From the NCBI RefSeq assembly GCF_019219075.1, contig NZ_JAHUWJ010000005.1, positions 124,001 through 188,000 of the forward strand: a stretch of DNA of 64,000 bases, written 5' to 3'. The position numbers and the translations under genes are program-made. Below, piece after piece: positions 41,204 through 49,333 of this stretch. The notes under the pieces are model-generated. The model worked only from the letters and a program-made list of their open reading frames with translations, had not been told where the DNA came from and made no database searches. The number at the start of each line of letters is the position of its first letter. Position 1 is the first letter of the stretch. The DNA is from Chitinophaga sp. sic0106. GTDB lineage: Bacteria > Bacteroidota > Bacteroidia > Chitinophagales > Chitinophagaceae.

Positions 41204-42682
41204 ATGATCAGAATGTTGATTCCGGCTGTTTCGGCCCTATTGCTGGCAGGGTGTACGAACCAGACCACCGTGAAAGTACCTGATGGCACCACTACGGATT
41301 CTTCTTCCACCGGTTACGAATTTAACGGAGGGTATCCTACCAAAGCCACTATTGCAAAAGCGTATGATGATGCGGACCTCGTTAGGGCCATTGCAGCATA
41401 TAAGTTTTTTTACCCCACGGTTTCAGGCGAAGCCATTTTGAAAGGCAACCTGGACGCGGGCATTATTCCTAATAAGATAGTAGGCTCCCTGGATACTAAA
41501 CCGCAGCAAATAGGGTTTACCCTAAATTCTGATACACCCTACGGCCCGTTCCTGCTGGACTTGAGCCAGGGACCTATGGTTGTGGAAGTACCTCCGGGTC
41601 CATTGATTGTGGTAGCAATGGATGTAAACCAGCGCTGGGTGGCTGATATGGGCATCCCCGGCCCTGACGCAGGTAACGGCGGTAAGCACCTGATTTTACC
41701 ACCTGATTATAAAGGTGATATCCCTTCCGGCTATCATGTATGGAAAGCCAGCTCTAATAACCTTACTGTTGGTATAAGGGCTTTGCCTGTTGGGGGAGAT
41801 GTGGCCGGTGCTATGGCACATATTCCCACCGTAAAATTACATCCCCTGCATCCAGGTGCGGACTGGAAAGAGCCGCAGCTACTGGATATTACCGGTAAGC
41901 CACAAAACACAACACCCCTGGAATGGGAAACCAATCTTAAATATTGGGAAGTGCTGCATGGGGTAATTGACCGTGAGCCAGCATACGTTGGCTACAGGGA
42001 TTACTATGGAGAACTGGCTGCACTAGGTATTGCAAAAGGTAAACCATTTGCCCCCGATGCGCGTATGAAAGGCATCCTGGAGAAGGCGGCCAGGCTGGCA
42101 AACGGACAAATGCGCGTACAATCCTTTGCTGACAGGCGCCCGGATGCTAATGTCTGGAAAGACCGTCAATGGGAATGGGTAGGTCTGCGGCCGGAGAACG
42201 GGGATTTTGACGCGCCCAGCTATGTAGATCTTGATGCGCGGGAAGTGTGGTTTTACCAGGCCATCGGTGCATCCCCGGCGATGTTCCGCCGGCAGGCAGG
42301 AGGCGGTTCCGTATACTGGCTTGCTACAAAAGATAAGCAGGGTGAATACCTGGACGGTGCTAAAACTTATAAACTGACGGTGCCTCAACCAGTGCCCGCC
42401 AAGCTGTTCTGGTCCGTGACGGTATATGATACGGAAACACGCAGCCAGGTGCTGACCGATCAAAACAAGGCAGCGCTGCGTTCTATGTTTGAGTTGAAAG
42501 ACCTGGCGGCTAATCCGAGTGCAGAGCTGTATTTCGGTCCAACAGCACCGGCAGGCAAGGAGGCACAGTGGATTAAAACCATTCCTGGCAAAGGCTGGTT
42601 TGTATATTTCCGCGTATATGGTCCTGAGGCCAAAGCCTTTGATGGCAGCTGGAAACCGGCAGATTTCGAAGAAGTGAAATAA
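41204..42682 (+). CDS. DUF1254/DUF1214 lipoprotein
   Basis: A 492-residue protein with a lipobox (LLAGC, Cys near residue 19), so it is probably periplasmic or outer-membrane anchored. DUF1254 covers about residues 60-210 (YKFFYPTVSG, FTLNSDTPYGPFLLDLSQGPMVVEVPPGP) and DUF1214 about 380-490 (PVPAKLFWSVTVYDTETRSQV, KGWFVYFRVYGPEAKAFDGSWKPADFE). The family is common in bacteria and some members are found near amidase or aromatic-compound genes, but no reaction is established. Monocistronic. Confidence 0.9.
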   Translation: MIRMLIPAVSALLLAGCTNQTTVKVPDGTTTDSSSTGYEFNGGYPTKATIAKAYDDADLVRAIAAYKFFYPTVSGEAILKGNLDAGIIPNKIVGSLDTKPQQIGFTLNSDTPYGPFLLDLSQGPMVVEVPPGPLIVVAMDVNQRWVADMGIPGPDAGNGGKHLILPPDYKGDIPSGYHVWKASSNNLTVGIRALPVGGDVAGAMAHIPTVKLHPLHPGADWKEPQLLDITGKPQNTTPLEWETNLKYWEVLHGVIDREPAYVGYRDYYGELAALGIAKGKPFAPDARMKGILEKAARLANGQMRVQSFADRRPDANVWKDRQWEWVGLRPENGDFDAPSYVDLDAREVWFYQAIGASPAMFRRQAGGGSVYWLATKDKQGEYLDGAKTYKLTVPQPVPAKLFWSVTVYDTETRSQVLTDQNKAALRSMFELKDLAANPSAELYFGPTAPAGKEAQWIKTIPGKGWFVYFRVYGPEAKAFDGSWKPADFEEVK

Positions 42683-42683
42683 A

Positions 42684-43400
42684 CTAATTGTCTGCCCGGA
42701 ATTCCGCGGCAGCACCTATACGTTGTAACTGAAGGACAATAGGTTTGAGATGGAGGAGGTAACCTTGTTTATAGGTTATCTCCTTTTTTTTGCTGAGCGC
42801 CAGCGCTTCTGCATTGGTAATATTCAACGTTTCCTTTAACAGCTGTATCAGCTTCATTTTATCTGGTCCCAATTCCGTTATCACAATACTGCCGGCAATC
42901 CATTCGCTCATGTCCACCGGCGTTGATTCATCCGCTGTTTCCCCGCGATCCTGCGCGTTGGCGTATACTTCCTGCCACAGCTCATTATGCTCCACGTCTA
43001 CCTGTTCACGCAGGTAGGCGAGGGTAGCTTCCTGGTCATCATGCCGTTTTTCCAGTTCACGCATAAGTTGTATAAACTGTGCAGCATCAGGTGCCACTAC
43101 CACCGCATCCCAGCGGCCCGCGCCATGCGGCGCGTAGTATACGGGATAGTCTGCATCACTCTCTGTGAGATCTACAAAAAATGGATCATCCATGCCATTA
43201 AGTGCGATGACATACCAACCAGGTTGCCACTGCCCGGAAGTAGTGCCGGTAAGGTCTTCGCCGGTATGGCCATGTGTGCGGAAGCTAACCTGCAGTGACT
43301 CAAAACTGTCCAAAACGGGGTAGTAGGCTGGCAGGCAAATATCTCCCGGGCATATGGCTGCGGTGAGTATTTCCTGTATGGGAGCGGGTAGCTGCATCAT
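42684..43400 (-). CDS. SMI1/KNR4 (SUKH)-like protein with ribosomal L7/L12-like C-terminal domain
   Basis: A 238-residue cytosolic protein. The N-terminal half has a SUKH pattern (QPGWYVIALNGMDDPFFVDLTESDADYPVYYAPHGAGRWDAVVVAPDAAQFIQLM at about 68-122). The C-terminal 60 residues (GPDKMKLIQLLKETLNITNAEALALSKKKEI...LQRIGAAAEFR) follow the ribosomal L7/L12 C-terminal domain pattern. SUKH proteins are frequent immunity proteins of polymorphic toxins and the L7/L12-like domain may bind a translation GTPase; I have seen this domain pair only as an inference from patterns. Overlaps the stop of the DUF1254 gene by no bases (2-bp gap). Confidence 0.72.
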   Translation of the reverse strand: MMQLPAPIQEILTAAICPGDICLPAYYPVLDSFESLQVSFRTHGHTGEDLTGTTSGQWQPGWYVIALNGMDDPFFVDLTESDADYPVYYAPHGAGRWDAVVVAPDAAQFIQLMRELEKRHDDQEATLAYLREQVDVEHNELWQEVYANAQDRGETADESTPVDMSEWIAGSIVITELGPDKMKLIQLLKETLNITNAEALALSKKKEITYKQGYLLHLKPIVLQLQRIGAAAEFRADN

Positions 43401-43554
43401 GGATCACGTAAGAATGTTGGAGGTCAAAAGTAAGCAAAATGCACCGGCGTGGATCATAATTAAAAATTAATGATACCGGCAACGGTTACACGAAAATTCG
43501 TATATTAAAGTATGGTATCCACACCATTGAACCTATCTTAAGAAATGACCCACT

Positions 43555-43974
43555 ATGGAAAAGCCTTTTGTGAATGATGTATTCGAACAGCTGCATGCCC
43601 GCTATCCGGCTCTCCACGCGGCTGTTGCGCAAAATTTTATTACCGGAGATGTGATCAGGAGAGAAGCGATTGACGCTGATCATCATAGTATTTTAAGTTT
43701 AAGTAACGGACTGATGCAATTGTTTGGCGCAGTGAGTTACCTGAAAATGCGCGGACTGCTTTTGTCGTTTGCCGGCATGGTACTACGTATGGATGGCTAC
43801 ATAAAAATCGGTGAACTCTGGATGGATCATGCCGGCGATGAATTGCTCGTTATGCCGGGCCAGGAGCCGGTGTATTATTACAGCACGCGGCATCAGGCTG
43901 TCCGTTTATTATCACCGCAGGTGGAAGAATTTGTGGAGCGGATACTGGTGCCTTTTATTGCGGGCGATAGTTAA
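43555..43974 (+). CDS. Hypothetical protein with weak SUKH-like C-terminus
   Basis: A 139-residue protein I do not recognise. It is cytosolic, with one hydrophobic stretch (SYLKMRGLLLSFAGMVLRM, about 61-80). The C-terminal ending YYYSTRHQAVRLLSPQVEEFVERILVPFI resembles the last strand and helix of SUKH/SMI1 proteins, but the match is weak. It is divergent from the SUKH-L7/L12 gene by 154 bp, which would fit a small immunity pair; this is speculative. Confidence 0.55.
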   Translation: MEKPFVNDVFEQLHARYPALHAAVAQNFITGDVIRREAIDADHHSILSLSNGLMQLFGAVSYLKMRGLLLSFAGMVLRMDGYIKIGELWMDHAGDELLVMPGQEPVYYYSTRHQAVRLLSPQVEEFVERILVPFIAGDS

Positions 43975-44200
43975 AGCAATTGGGAGTTTCCCTATTTGCA
44001 GCATAAAAAATGATTTGCCGTTTTAAAATTGTAATATTGCACGGATGGGATTGCAATTACTTCAGGTGTGCATGCTATTGCTGATAAAATCTAACGGACG
44101 CTACTATTAAATTTGCCTATATTTGCAAGGTTAACTCGTGATGCACCAGGAATCCTTTTAAACTATTTAGTAAAACTGAAGTAAATACAGCTGAACAAGT

Positions 44201-44614
44201 ATGAGAAACACCGTACATATTTTCCTGGCAGATGATGATCTCGACGATCAGGTGCTGATGAAGGAAGCCTTTTCAGAGGTTTCTGATGAAATCAGCTTCG
44301 AATTTTTCGAGAACGGAAGAGTGCTGATTGACCGGATTAATGCAGGCGTGTTCGACGTTTATCCTGACCTGATCGTATTGGACTACAACATGCCATTGAT
44401 GAATGGTTTGGATGCACTGATGGCGTTACAGCAATTCCCCTCCTGGAATGACGTGCCGAAGATAATCTGGAGCACTTCCAGGGCCGAAAAAATGGTAGCC
44501 GATTGCCTGGCAAACGGCGCAGCCGCTTATTACCTGAAACCGAATGATTTCGCTGAATATTGCCGCATAGCGGGGGATATGCTGAGCATGGCCGTCGCTA
44601 ATAAAGTAAAGTAA
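44201..44614 (+). CDS. Single-domain response regulator
   Basis: A 137-residue stand-alone receiver: IFLADDDLDDQVLMKEAF holds the acidic pocket and LIVLDYNMPLMNGLDAL the predicted phospho-acceptor Asp (about residue 59). This Rcp1-like group usually pairs with bacteriophytochrome or PAS kinases. A PAS histidine kinase is encoded convergently 45 bp downstream, so they may work together even though they are not in one operon. Confidence 0.9.
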   Translation: MRNTVHIFLADDDLDDQVLMKEAFSEVSDEISFEFFENGRVLIDRINAGVFDVYPDLIVLDYNMPLMNGLDALMALQQFPSWNDVPKIIWSTSRAEKMVADCLANGAAAYYLKPNDFAEYCRIAGDMLSMAVANKVK

Positions 44615-44658
44615 CACTGTTGCTGGTAGCTACTCATCTCTCCGTAAAAAATAAAAAA

Positions 44659-46326
44659 TTATAGGTGTTGTAACTTGTTGTTTTCCTGGGTGACAGGAAG
44701 CAACAAGTGAAAAGCTGCGCCCATACCTGGTTTGCCTGCCGCGGTAATAGTGCCGCCATGGCGGCGTATAACCCGCTTGCACAGCGCCAGCCCAAGCCCG
44801 GTGCCTTCATAGGCATCTTTAGAATTCAGCCTGGCAAATGCTACAAATATTTTGCTGTTATATTCCGGTTCAAAGCCAATACCATTATCGGTTACAGTTA
44901 TGGATAACCACTTTTTATCCTGCTCCGTTTGTTCCTTCGCTTCAATGCTAATCACCACCGGTGTATCCTTTTTTGCAAACTTCAGCGAATTATAAATCAG
45001 GTTGTAAAATACCTGATATAGCAGGATGGCAGCGCCCTGAATTCTAGGCAGGTGACTTACATGGATGGTGGCCTGTTTGTCCTGAATCAATATCTCCATA
45101 TCATCCCGAACCTGCTGTATGACCAGGTTCAGGTCCACGTCCGTAATCACCTGTTCAGAGGAACTGGCACTGGAATAGGCCAGGATACCATCTATCATCA
45201 ACTGAATCCGGTCAGTGGCGTGCTGCACTTTCCCTAAATAAAATGTACCTTTTTCCGAGAGGATACTGGCGGTATCCTGCTGGAGTCGTGACGACCATAC
45301 CTTCACCTTGCGCACGGGTTCTTTGAGATCGTGGCTGGTGATATGCGCAAACTGCAGCAGGTCATCGTTGGAGCGCTGCAGTTCAGCGGTACGCTCGCTT
45401 ACCAGTGTCGATAAGCGCCGGGTAAACAATTTCTGTTCCGTAATATCAATGGTAACCCCCACCATTTTTGCGGGCTGTCCGGCTTCATCACACATGGTAT
45501 TGCCGGAGGCAATTACATACCGGATGCTGCCATCGGCTTGCTTTACCTGGTATTCGGCGCTGTAAATATCTTTTTCGCGTACCGCTTTTTGCCAGGCAGC
45601 CTTTTTTTCTTCCCGGTCCGCCTGATCAAGTATATCCGCCATTTCAGATTGGTAGTATTTGGCGGCAGGCGGTAACCCCAGGTGTATACGGCATTGCTCA
45701 TTACAAATAACCTCCCCGGTTTGCAGGTTGAATTCAAAGGACCCGAGATGTGCTGCTTGCAGGGCTAATTCGAGTCGCTGCGCGTAGCTGGCATTTTGCT
45801 GTAACAGGCTAAGGTAGCGCTGCTCGGACAGCTGTAGTTGCTGAAAGCTTTGCACGTTGCGGGTAGTTTCGGAACATACTACCAGCACGCCGGCAATGTG
45901 GCCGGTATCACCCCTGACGGCGCTGTAGCTGAAGGTCCAGTATACATCTTCCAGCTGACCGTTGCGATAGATAGGAATGAGGGAGTCTTCCTGCCAGGTG
46001 GACTCGCCGCCTGCCAGTACCTGCTCCATCAGCGGGTGAATGATGGCCCATATTTCCGGCCAGCACTCAGCTCCTTTTTGACCCAGCGCAAAAGGGTGCT
46101 TACCATTCGTGCCCAAACTGGGACGGTACGCATCGTTATAAAATTGATAGTGATCGGGGCCCCACCACAAGAACATGGGGAACCGGGAATTCAGAATAAT
46201 GCTGACCGTTGTAAGCAGGCTTTGGGGCCATGTATCAGGGGTGCCAAGCGGGTGTTTATTCCAGTCATAAGCACGGGTGAGGGCGCCCATCTCTCCACCT
46301 CCCTGTAAAAATATTGATGCGTCCAT
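44659..46326 (-). CDS. PAS-domain sensor histidine kinase
   Basis: I use ATG 46326 (MDASIFLQGGGEMG), since relatives begin just before the FLxGGGEMGxLxRxxDW motif; 46386 is an alternative start. The 555-residue protein has no membrane segment: PAS-like domain 1 (about 25-170; ILNSRFPMFLWWGPDHYQFYND), PAS domain 2 (about 185-315), a HisKA domain with TSHDLKEPVRKV and a HATPase domain (YNLIYNSLKFAKKDT, TDNGIGFEPEY, GTGLGLALCKRVIRRHGG). It lacks a receiver; the single-domain regulator encoded next door is a possible partner. Confidence 0.92.
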   Translation of the reverse strand: MDASIFLQGGGEMGALTRAYDWNKHPLGTPDTWPQSLLTTVSIILNSRFPMFLWWGPDHYQFYNDAYRPSLGTNGKHPFALGQKGAECWPEIWAIIHPLMEQVLAGGESTWQEDSLIPIYRNGQLEDVYWTFSYSAVRGDTGHIAGVLVVCSETTRNVQSFQQLQLSEQRYLSLLQQNASYAQRLELALQAAHLGSFEFNLQTGEVICNEQCRIHLGLPPAAKYYQSEMADILDQADREEKKAAWQKAVREKDIYSAEYQVKQADGSIRYVIASGNTMCDEAGQPAKMVGVTIDITEQKLFTRRLSTLVSERTAELQRSNDDLLQFAHITSHDLKEPVRKVKVWSSRLQQDTASILSEKGTFYLGKVQHATDRIQLMIDGILAYSSASSSEQVITDVDLNLVIQQVRDDMEILIQDKQATIHVSHLPRIQGAAILLYQVFYNLIYNSLKFAKKDTPVVISIEAKEQTEQDKKWLSITVTDNGIGFEPEYNSKIFVAFARLNSKDAYEGTGLGLALCKRVIRRHGGTITAAGKPGMGAAFHLLLPVTQENNKLQHL

Positions 46327-46460
46327 ATGAATCTGCAATAAATATAGGTTATTAACGATCTCGTGCGGCGATATATTTTTAACCAATAGTAATCGAATCT
46401 TGCCGCCATCTTTTGAATGCTGCGGCTGATTTTTATATTACGTGTATAGATGCTAACGTT

Positions 46461-47573
46461 ATGGAAAAAGATCTGTTAAAGTCAAGGCAGCACTACGAAG
46501 TGCTGGATGGCCTCCGGGGTATTGCCGCGTTGTCGATTGTAGTATTCCACCTGTATGAATTTATGGTGCCTGACTATACCAAAAGTCCGATCGGGCATGG
46601 GTACCTGGCAGTAGATTTCTTTTTTTGTTTATCCGGATTTGTAATTGGCTATGCCTACGATGAGCGGGCCCCTCAGTTGGGGCTGAAAACATTTTTCCGC
46701 AATCGCCTGATACGCCTGCATCCCATGGTGATATTAGGGAGTGTGCTGGGACTGCTGGGCTATTTGCTGGACCCATATATTGGCGCCGCTTCCATTGCCG
46801 AAGCAGGCTATTTTAAGATAGTGCTGGCTTTCGTATGCTCGTTGCTGGTGCTGCCATTTCCATGGCTGCCAGGCAGGGGCAGCGGTTTGTTCCCCTACAA
46901 CACGCCTGTGTGGTCGTTGCTGATGGAGTATATCATTAACATCTTTTATGCGCTCGTATTGTTACGTACGCCCAAACGCTGGCTGCTGGTAATGCTTGGT
47001 GTAAGTGCTGTTTGGATAGCACTGGTGGCGCGGCATCGTGGGTGGATTATTACCGGCTGGGACGGACCTACTTTTACAGATGGATTTGCCCGTGTATTTT
47101 TCTCTTTCCTTGCAGGATTAACTGTTTACCGGTTTAATCTGATCATCCGTAACCGCATCAACTTTCTGTTGCTGGGAGCGGCGTTGATAGGCGTATTTAT
47201 GTTCCCGCACTTTAATAACGATTGGATCACGGAAATGGTCCTGGTGATGCTGGTGTTTCCATTCTTATTGGCGTTAGGCGCCGGCACTACGGCTACTGGC
47301 TGGGTACGGAGCTTTTGTGTGTTTACGGGGCGGTTGTCGTACCCGCTGTACATGACGCATATCTGGATGGTGTGGTTGTTTGGTAACTACCTGACTGCCC
47401 GCAAGCCTGACCCTGCGGAGATGTACCTGGTAGCCACGGGTGTAACGGCAGCAGCTATCCTGCTGGGCTATGTATCCCTGCGCTTTTACGATGAACCGGT
47501 ACGTAAGTGGCTGACAGCACGTACCAGGGTGGTAGCGCAGCCGGAGCGGGAAAGTGCTGCCACGGCAGGTTAA
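46461..47573 (+). CDS. OafA/YrhL-type membrane acyltransferase
   Basis: The ATG at 46461 (MEKDLLKSRQHYEVLDGLRG) is chosen because the conserved acyltransferase-3 start YEVLDGLRGIAALSIVVFHLYEF follows directly. The 370-residue protein has about ten transmembrane segments with the motif FFCLSGFVIGYAYDER and FFRNRLIRLHPMV (conserved Arg), which should move an acyl group, often acetyl, to a sugar or lipid outside the inner membrane. Monocistronic with a strong terminator. Confidence 0.9.
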   Translation: MEKDLLKSRQHYEVLDGLRGIAALSIVVFHLYEFMVPDYTKSPIGHGYLAVDFFFCLSGFVIGYAYDERAPQLGLKTFFRNRLIRLHPMVILGSVLGLLGYLLDPYIGAASIAEAGYFKIVLAFVCSLLVLPFPWLPGRGSGLFPYNTPVWSLLMEYIINIFYALVLLRTPKRWLLVMLGVSAVWIALVARHRGWIITGWDGPTFTDGFARVFFSFLAGLTVYRFNLIIRNRINFLLLGAALIGVFMFPHFNNDWITEMVLVMLVFPFLLALGAGTTATGWVRSFCVFTGRLSYPLYMTHIWMVWLFGNYLTARKPDPAEMYLVATGVTAAAILLGYVSLRFYDEPVRKWLTARTRVVAQPERESAATAG

Positions 47574-47610
47574 TATCTCTCTATAACATATATGACTATA
47601 CGAAAAAATA

Positions 47611-47639
47611 CCCTGCATGGACATGCAGGGTGTTTTTTT
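47611..47639 (+). terminator. Terminator of the acyltransferase gene
   Basis: CCCTGCATG-GA-CATGCAGGG followed by TGTTTTTTT. It lies 37 bp after the stop. Confidence 0.9.
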
Positions 47640-47669
47640 ATGTATGTAGTTAGAAAATTTGTTTTTATT

Positions 47670-47712
47670 ACTTTGGAGGAAAGCGGTCCTGCGGCCCGCT
47701 TCCCTCCAAAGT
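47670..47712. repeat. Long composite hairpin
   Basis: ACTTTGGAGG (47670-47679) pairs with CCTCCAAAGT (47703-47712), with an inner GCGG/CCGC stem. It is adjacent to the hairpin that overlaps the NPP stop codon. Confidence 0.6.
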
Positions 47713-47739
47713 AAACCTATGCCTTCGGCATAGGTTTAC
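47711..47739 (-). terminator. Hairpin overlapping the stop codon of the NPP-type gene
   Basis: GTAAACCTATGCC-TTC-GGCATAGGTTTAC, a perfect 13-bp stem. The TAA stop codon of the phosphodiesterase (47736-47738) is part of the stem, so it may act as terminator and slow 3' decay. Confidence 0.65.
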
Positions 47740-48641
47740 TTCTTAAAAATTCCGGTAGGAACAATACCTGTCCAATATTCAGGCAACGTCTTCACCCCAA
47801 ATATTTTCGCAAGTACCAGCGAAGTATTTTTATTGCTGTTGTAAATATTCACCAGTCCTGCCTGTTTGATTTGCGGCCCTGTAATCGCCCATGGGATCTG
47901 CATTTCATCCATGCTTACCCCTCCGTGTCCGTGGCCTTTACCGCCATGGTCGGTGATGAGCAGGAAATGTGTTCCTTTATCCAGGCCTTCGGCCTTCATG
48001 CGTGCGAGCAGGTCGCCGATGGCGGAATCCGCAGCTTCAATGGCTTGTATATAGGGGGCCGACATCCACTCGTGCTTATGCCCTGCGTGATCGGTATGTA
48101 CGCTGTAGAGGAATACCAGCGTAGGTTGCCTACGGTTGACTTTCATGAAGTCCAGCGCCTTATTGTAATTTTCGGTGTAAGCATCGTTGGCTTCGAACGA
48201 TACCTCATCGAGATATTTTTTGTTGAATGCGTTGATCAGTTCTGCCCAGTTGTAATAGAAAGCGGTTTTCACGTCTTTTACATTTTCCTTGAGCAGCTTA
48301 AATACAGAAGGGTAGTAGCCATCCTCGTCTTTTACCAGCGGTTCAAGCGGGTGTTTGGCAACTGTCCACTCGTTGGCGGTAACGCCGTGTTCCTCCGGGC
48401 CTGAGCCGGTAAGGTGACTGGTCCAGTTGGGCAGTGTAACGGATGGCATCACCGGGCGGGTGGTGATAGAGAGTACGCCGGAGCTAAACAGGCTGTCGAT
48501 ATGCGGATGCTTAGCGGTTTTGAAGCCGGCGGTGCTGAAGCCATCGAGCCCCAGGATGAGTACACGTTCTGCCTTTTGGGCATAAGTGGTAAAATGCAGC
48601 AGCGTTACAAGGGCTGCTGCCGCGAGTTTGCGCAGTTTCAT
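47736..48641 (-). CDS. Secreted alkaline-phosphatase-superfamily phosphodiesterase (NPP type)
   Basis: A 301-residue protein with a signal peptide (cleavage after TYAQ). The nucleophile Thr lies in PSVTLPNWTSHLTG, metal ligands in LGLDGFS, VHTDHAGHKHEW and TDHGGKGHG. This is the nucleotide pyrophosphatase/phosphodiesterase subgroup, which also includes phosphonoacetate hydrolases (PhnA-like). It probably hydrolyses a phospho- or phosphonoester in the periplasm. It is last in an operon with a phosphonatase-like HAD and an OPA-type transporter (14 bp after the HAD stop). Confidence 0.88.
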   Translation of the reverse strand: MKLRKLAAAALVTLLHFTTYAQKAERVLILGLDGFSTAGFKTAKHPHIDSLFSSGVLSITTRPVMPSVTLPNWTSHLTGSGPEEHGVTANEWTVAKHPLEPLVKDEDGYYPSVFKLLKENVKDVKTAFYYNWAELINAFNKKYLDEVSFEANDAYTENYNKALDFMKVNRRQPTLVFLYSVHTDHAGHKHEWMSAPYIQAIEAADSAIGDLLARMKAEGLDKGTHFLLITDHGGKGHGHGGVSMDEMQIPWAITGPQIKQAGLVNIYNSNKNTSLVLAKIFGVKTLPEYWTGIVPTGIFKK

Positions 48642-48655
48642 ACGGGAATGTTTAT

Positions 48656-49333
48656 TTAATTAAACTGGTCGAGTACTTCGAGGAGTTCCATGAGTTGGTC
48701 GATCACATAGTCGGGATGTGCGTCCGACAACTGCTCATAGGTTTGTGCGCCGGTGGTGATGCCGATGCTTAGTGCGCAGCCGCTGTTTTTTCCTTCTTCG
48801 ATATCGATTCCGGAATCGCCTACTTTCACTACTTCGGCGGCATCGTGTATGCCTAACTGTTGCATGGCATGAAAGATCATATCCGGGTGCGGGCGGTTGT
48901 TGGGTACATCTGATGCCGTAACGAGTGTATCGATGTCGGTGCCTATTTTCCAGCCTATTTTCTGCACCAGGTTTTCGGCTACCTGCCTGTTGTAGCCGGT
49001 GTTGAGTGCTACCTGGATGCCTTTGCTGTGCAGTTCTTTGAAAAGTTCAGTGGCTTGTGGTTGCTCGGTTACATCCAGGCTGGCATAGGCTATGTCCAGC
49101 ATTTGATTGAAGGACGCAAATATTTCCTGGGCAAGCGTTTCGTCAGCAATGTTACGCAGGGCGAGCACTGATCTGATGGCCTGTAATTTTTCTTTTCCGG
49201 CGCCAACGGCCAGCACTTCTTCCAGGGAGAAATCAAAGCCGCGGGCATTTACAGCATCACGTACGGTTTTGTATACTACGTTATCTTCATTGACCGTGGT
49301 GCCGGCCATATCAAAAACAATTAATCGGATCAT
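48656..49333 (-). CDS. Phosphonatase-like HAD hydrolase
   Basis: The ATG at 49333 (MIRLIVFDMAGTTV) is used; it overlaps the transporter stop as ATGA. The upstream in-frame extension to 49708 overlaps the transporter gene and is low-complexity, so I reject it. The 225-residue protein carries the HAD nucleophile Asp in FDMAGTTV, typical of phosphonatase-like enzymes, and GDSGIDIEEGKNSG. The region VGAGKEKLQAIRSVL may match the phosphonatase cap Lys, which forms a Schiff base in PhnX; this needs alignment. It should hydrolyse phosphonoacetaldehyde or a related phosphonate/phosphate, and works with its transporter and the NPP. Confidence 0.85.
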   Translation of the reverse strand: MIRLIVFDMAGTTVNEDNVVYKTVRDAVNARGFDFSLEEVLAVGAGKEKLQAIRSVLALRNIADETLAQEIFASFNQMLDIAYASLDVTEQPQATELFKELHSKGIQVALNTGYNRQVAENLVQKIGWKIGTDIDTLVTASDVPNNRPHPDMIFHAMQQLGIHDAAEVVKVGDSGIDIEEGKNSGCALSIGITTGAQTYEQLSDAHPDYVIDQLMELLEVLDQFN

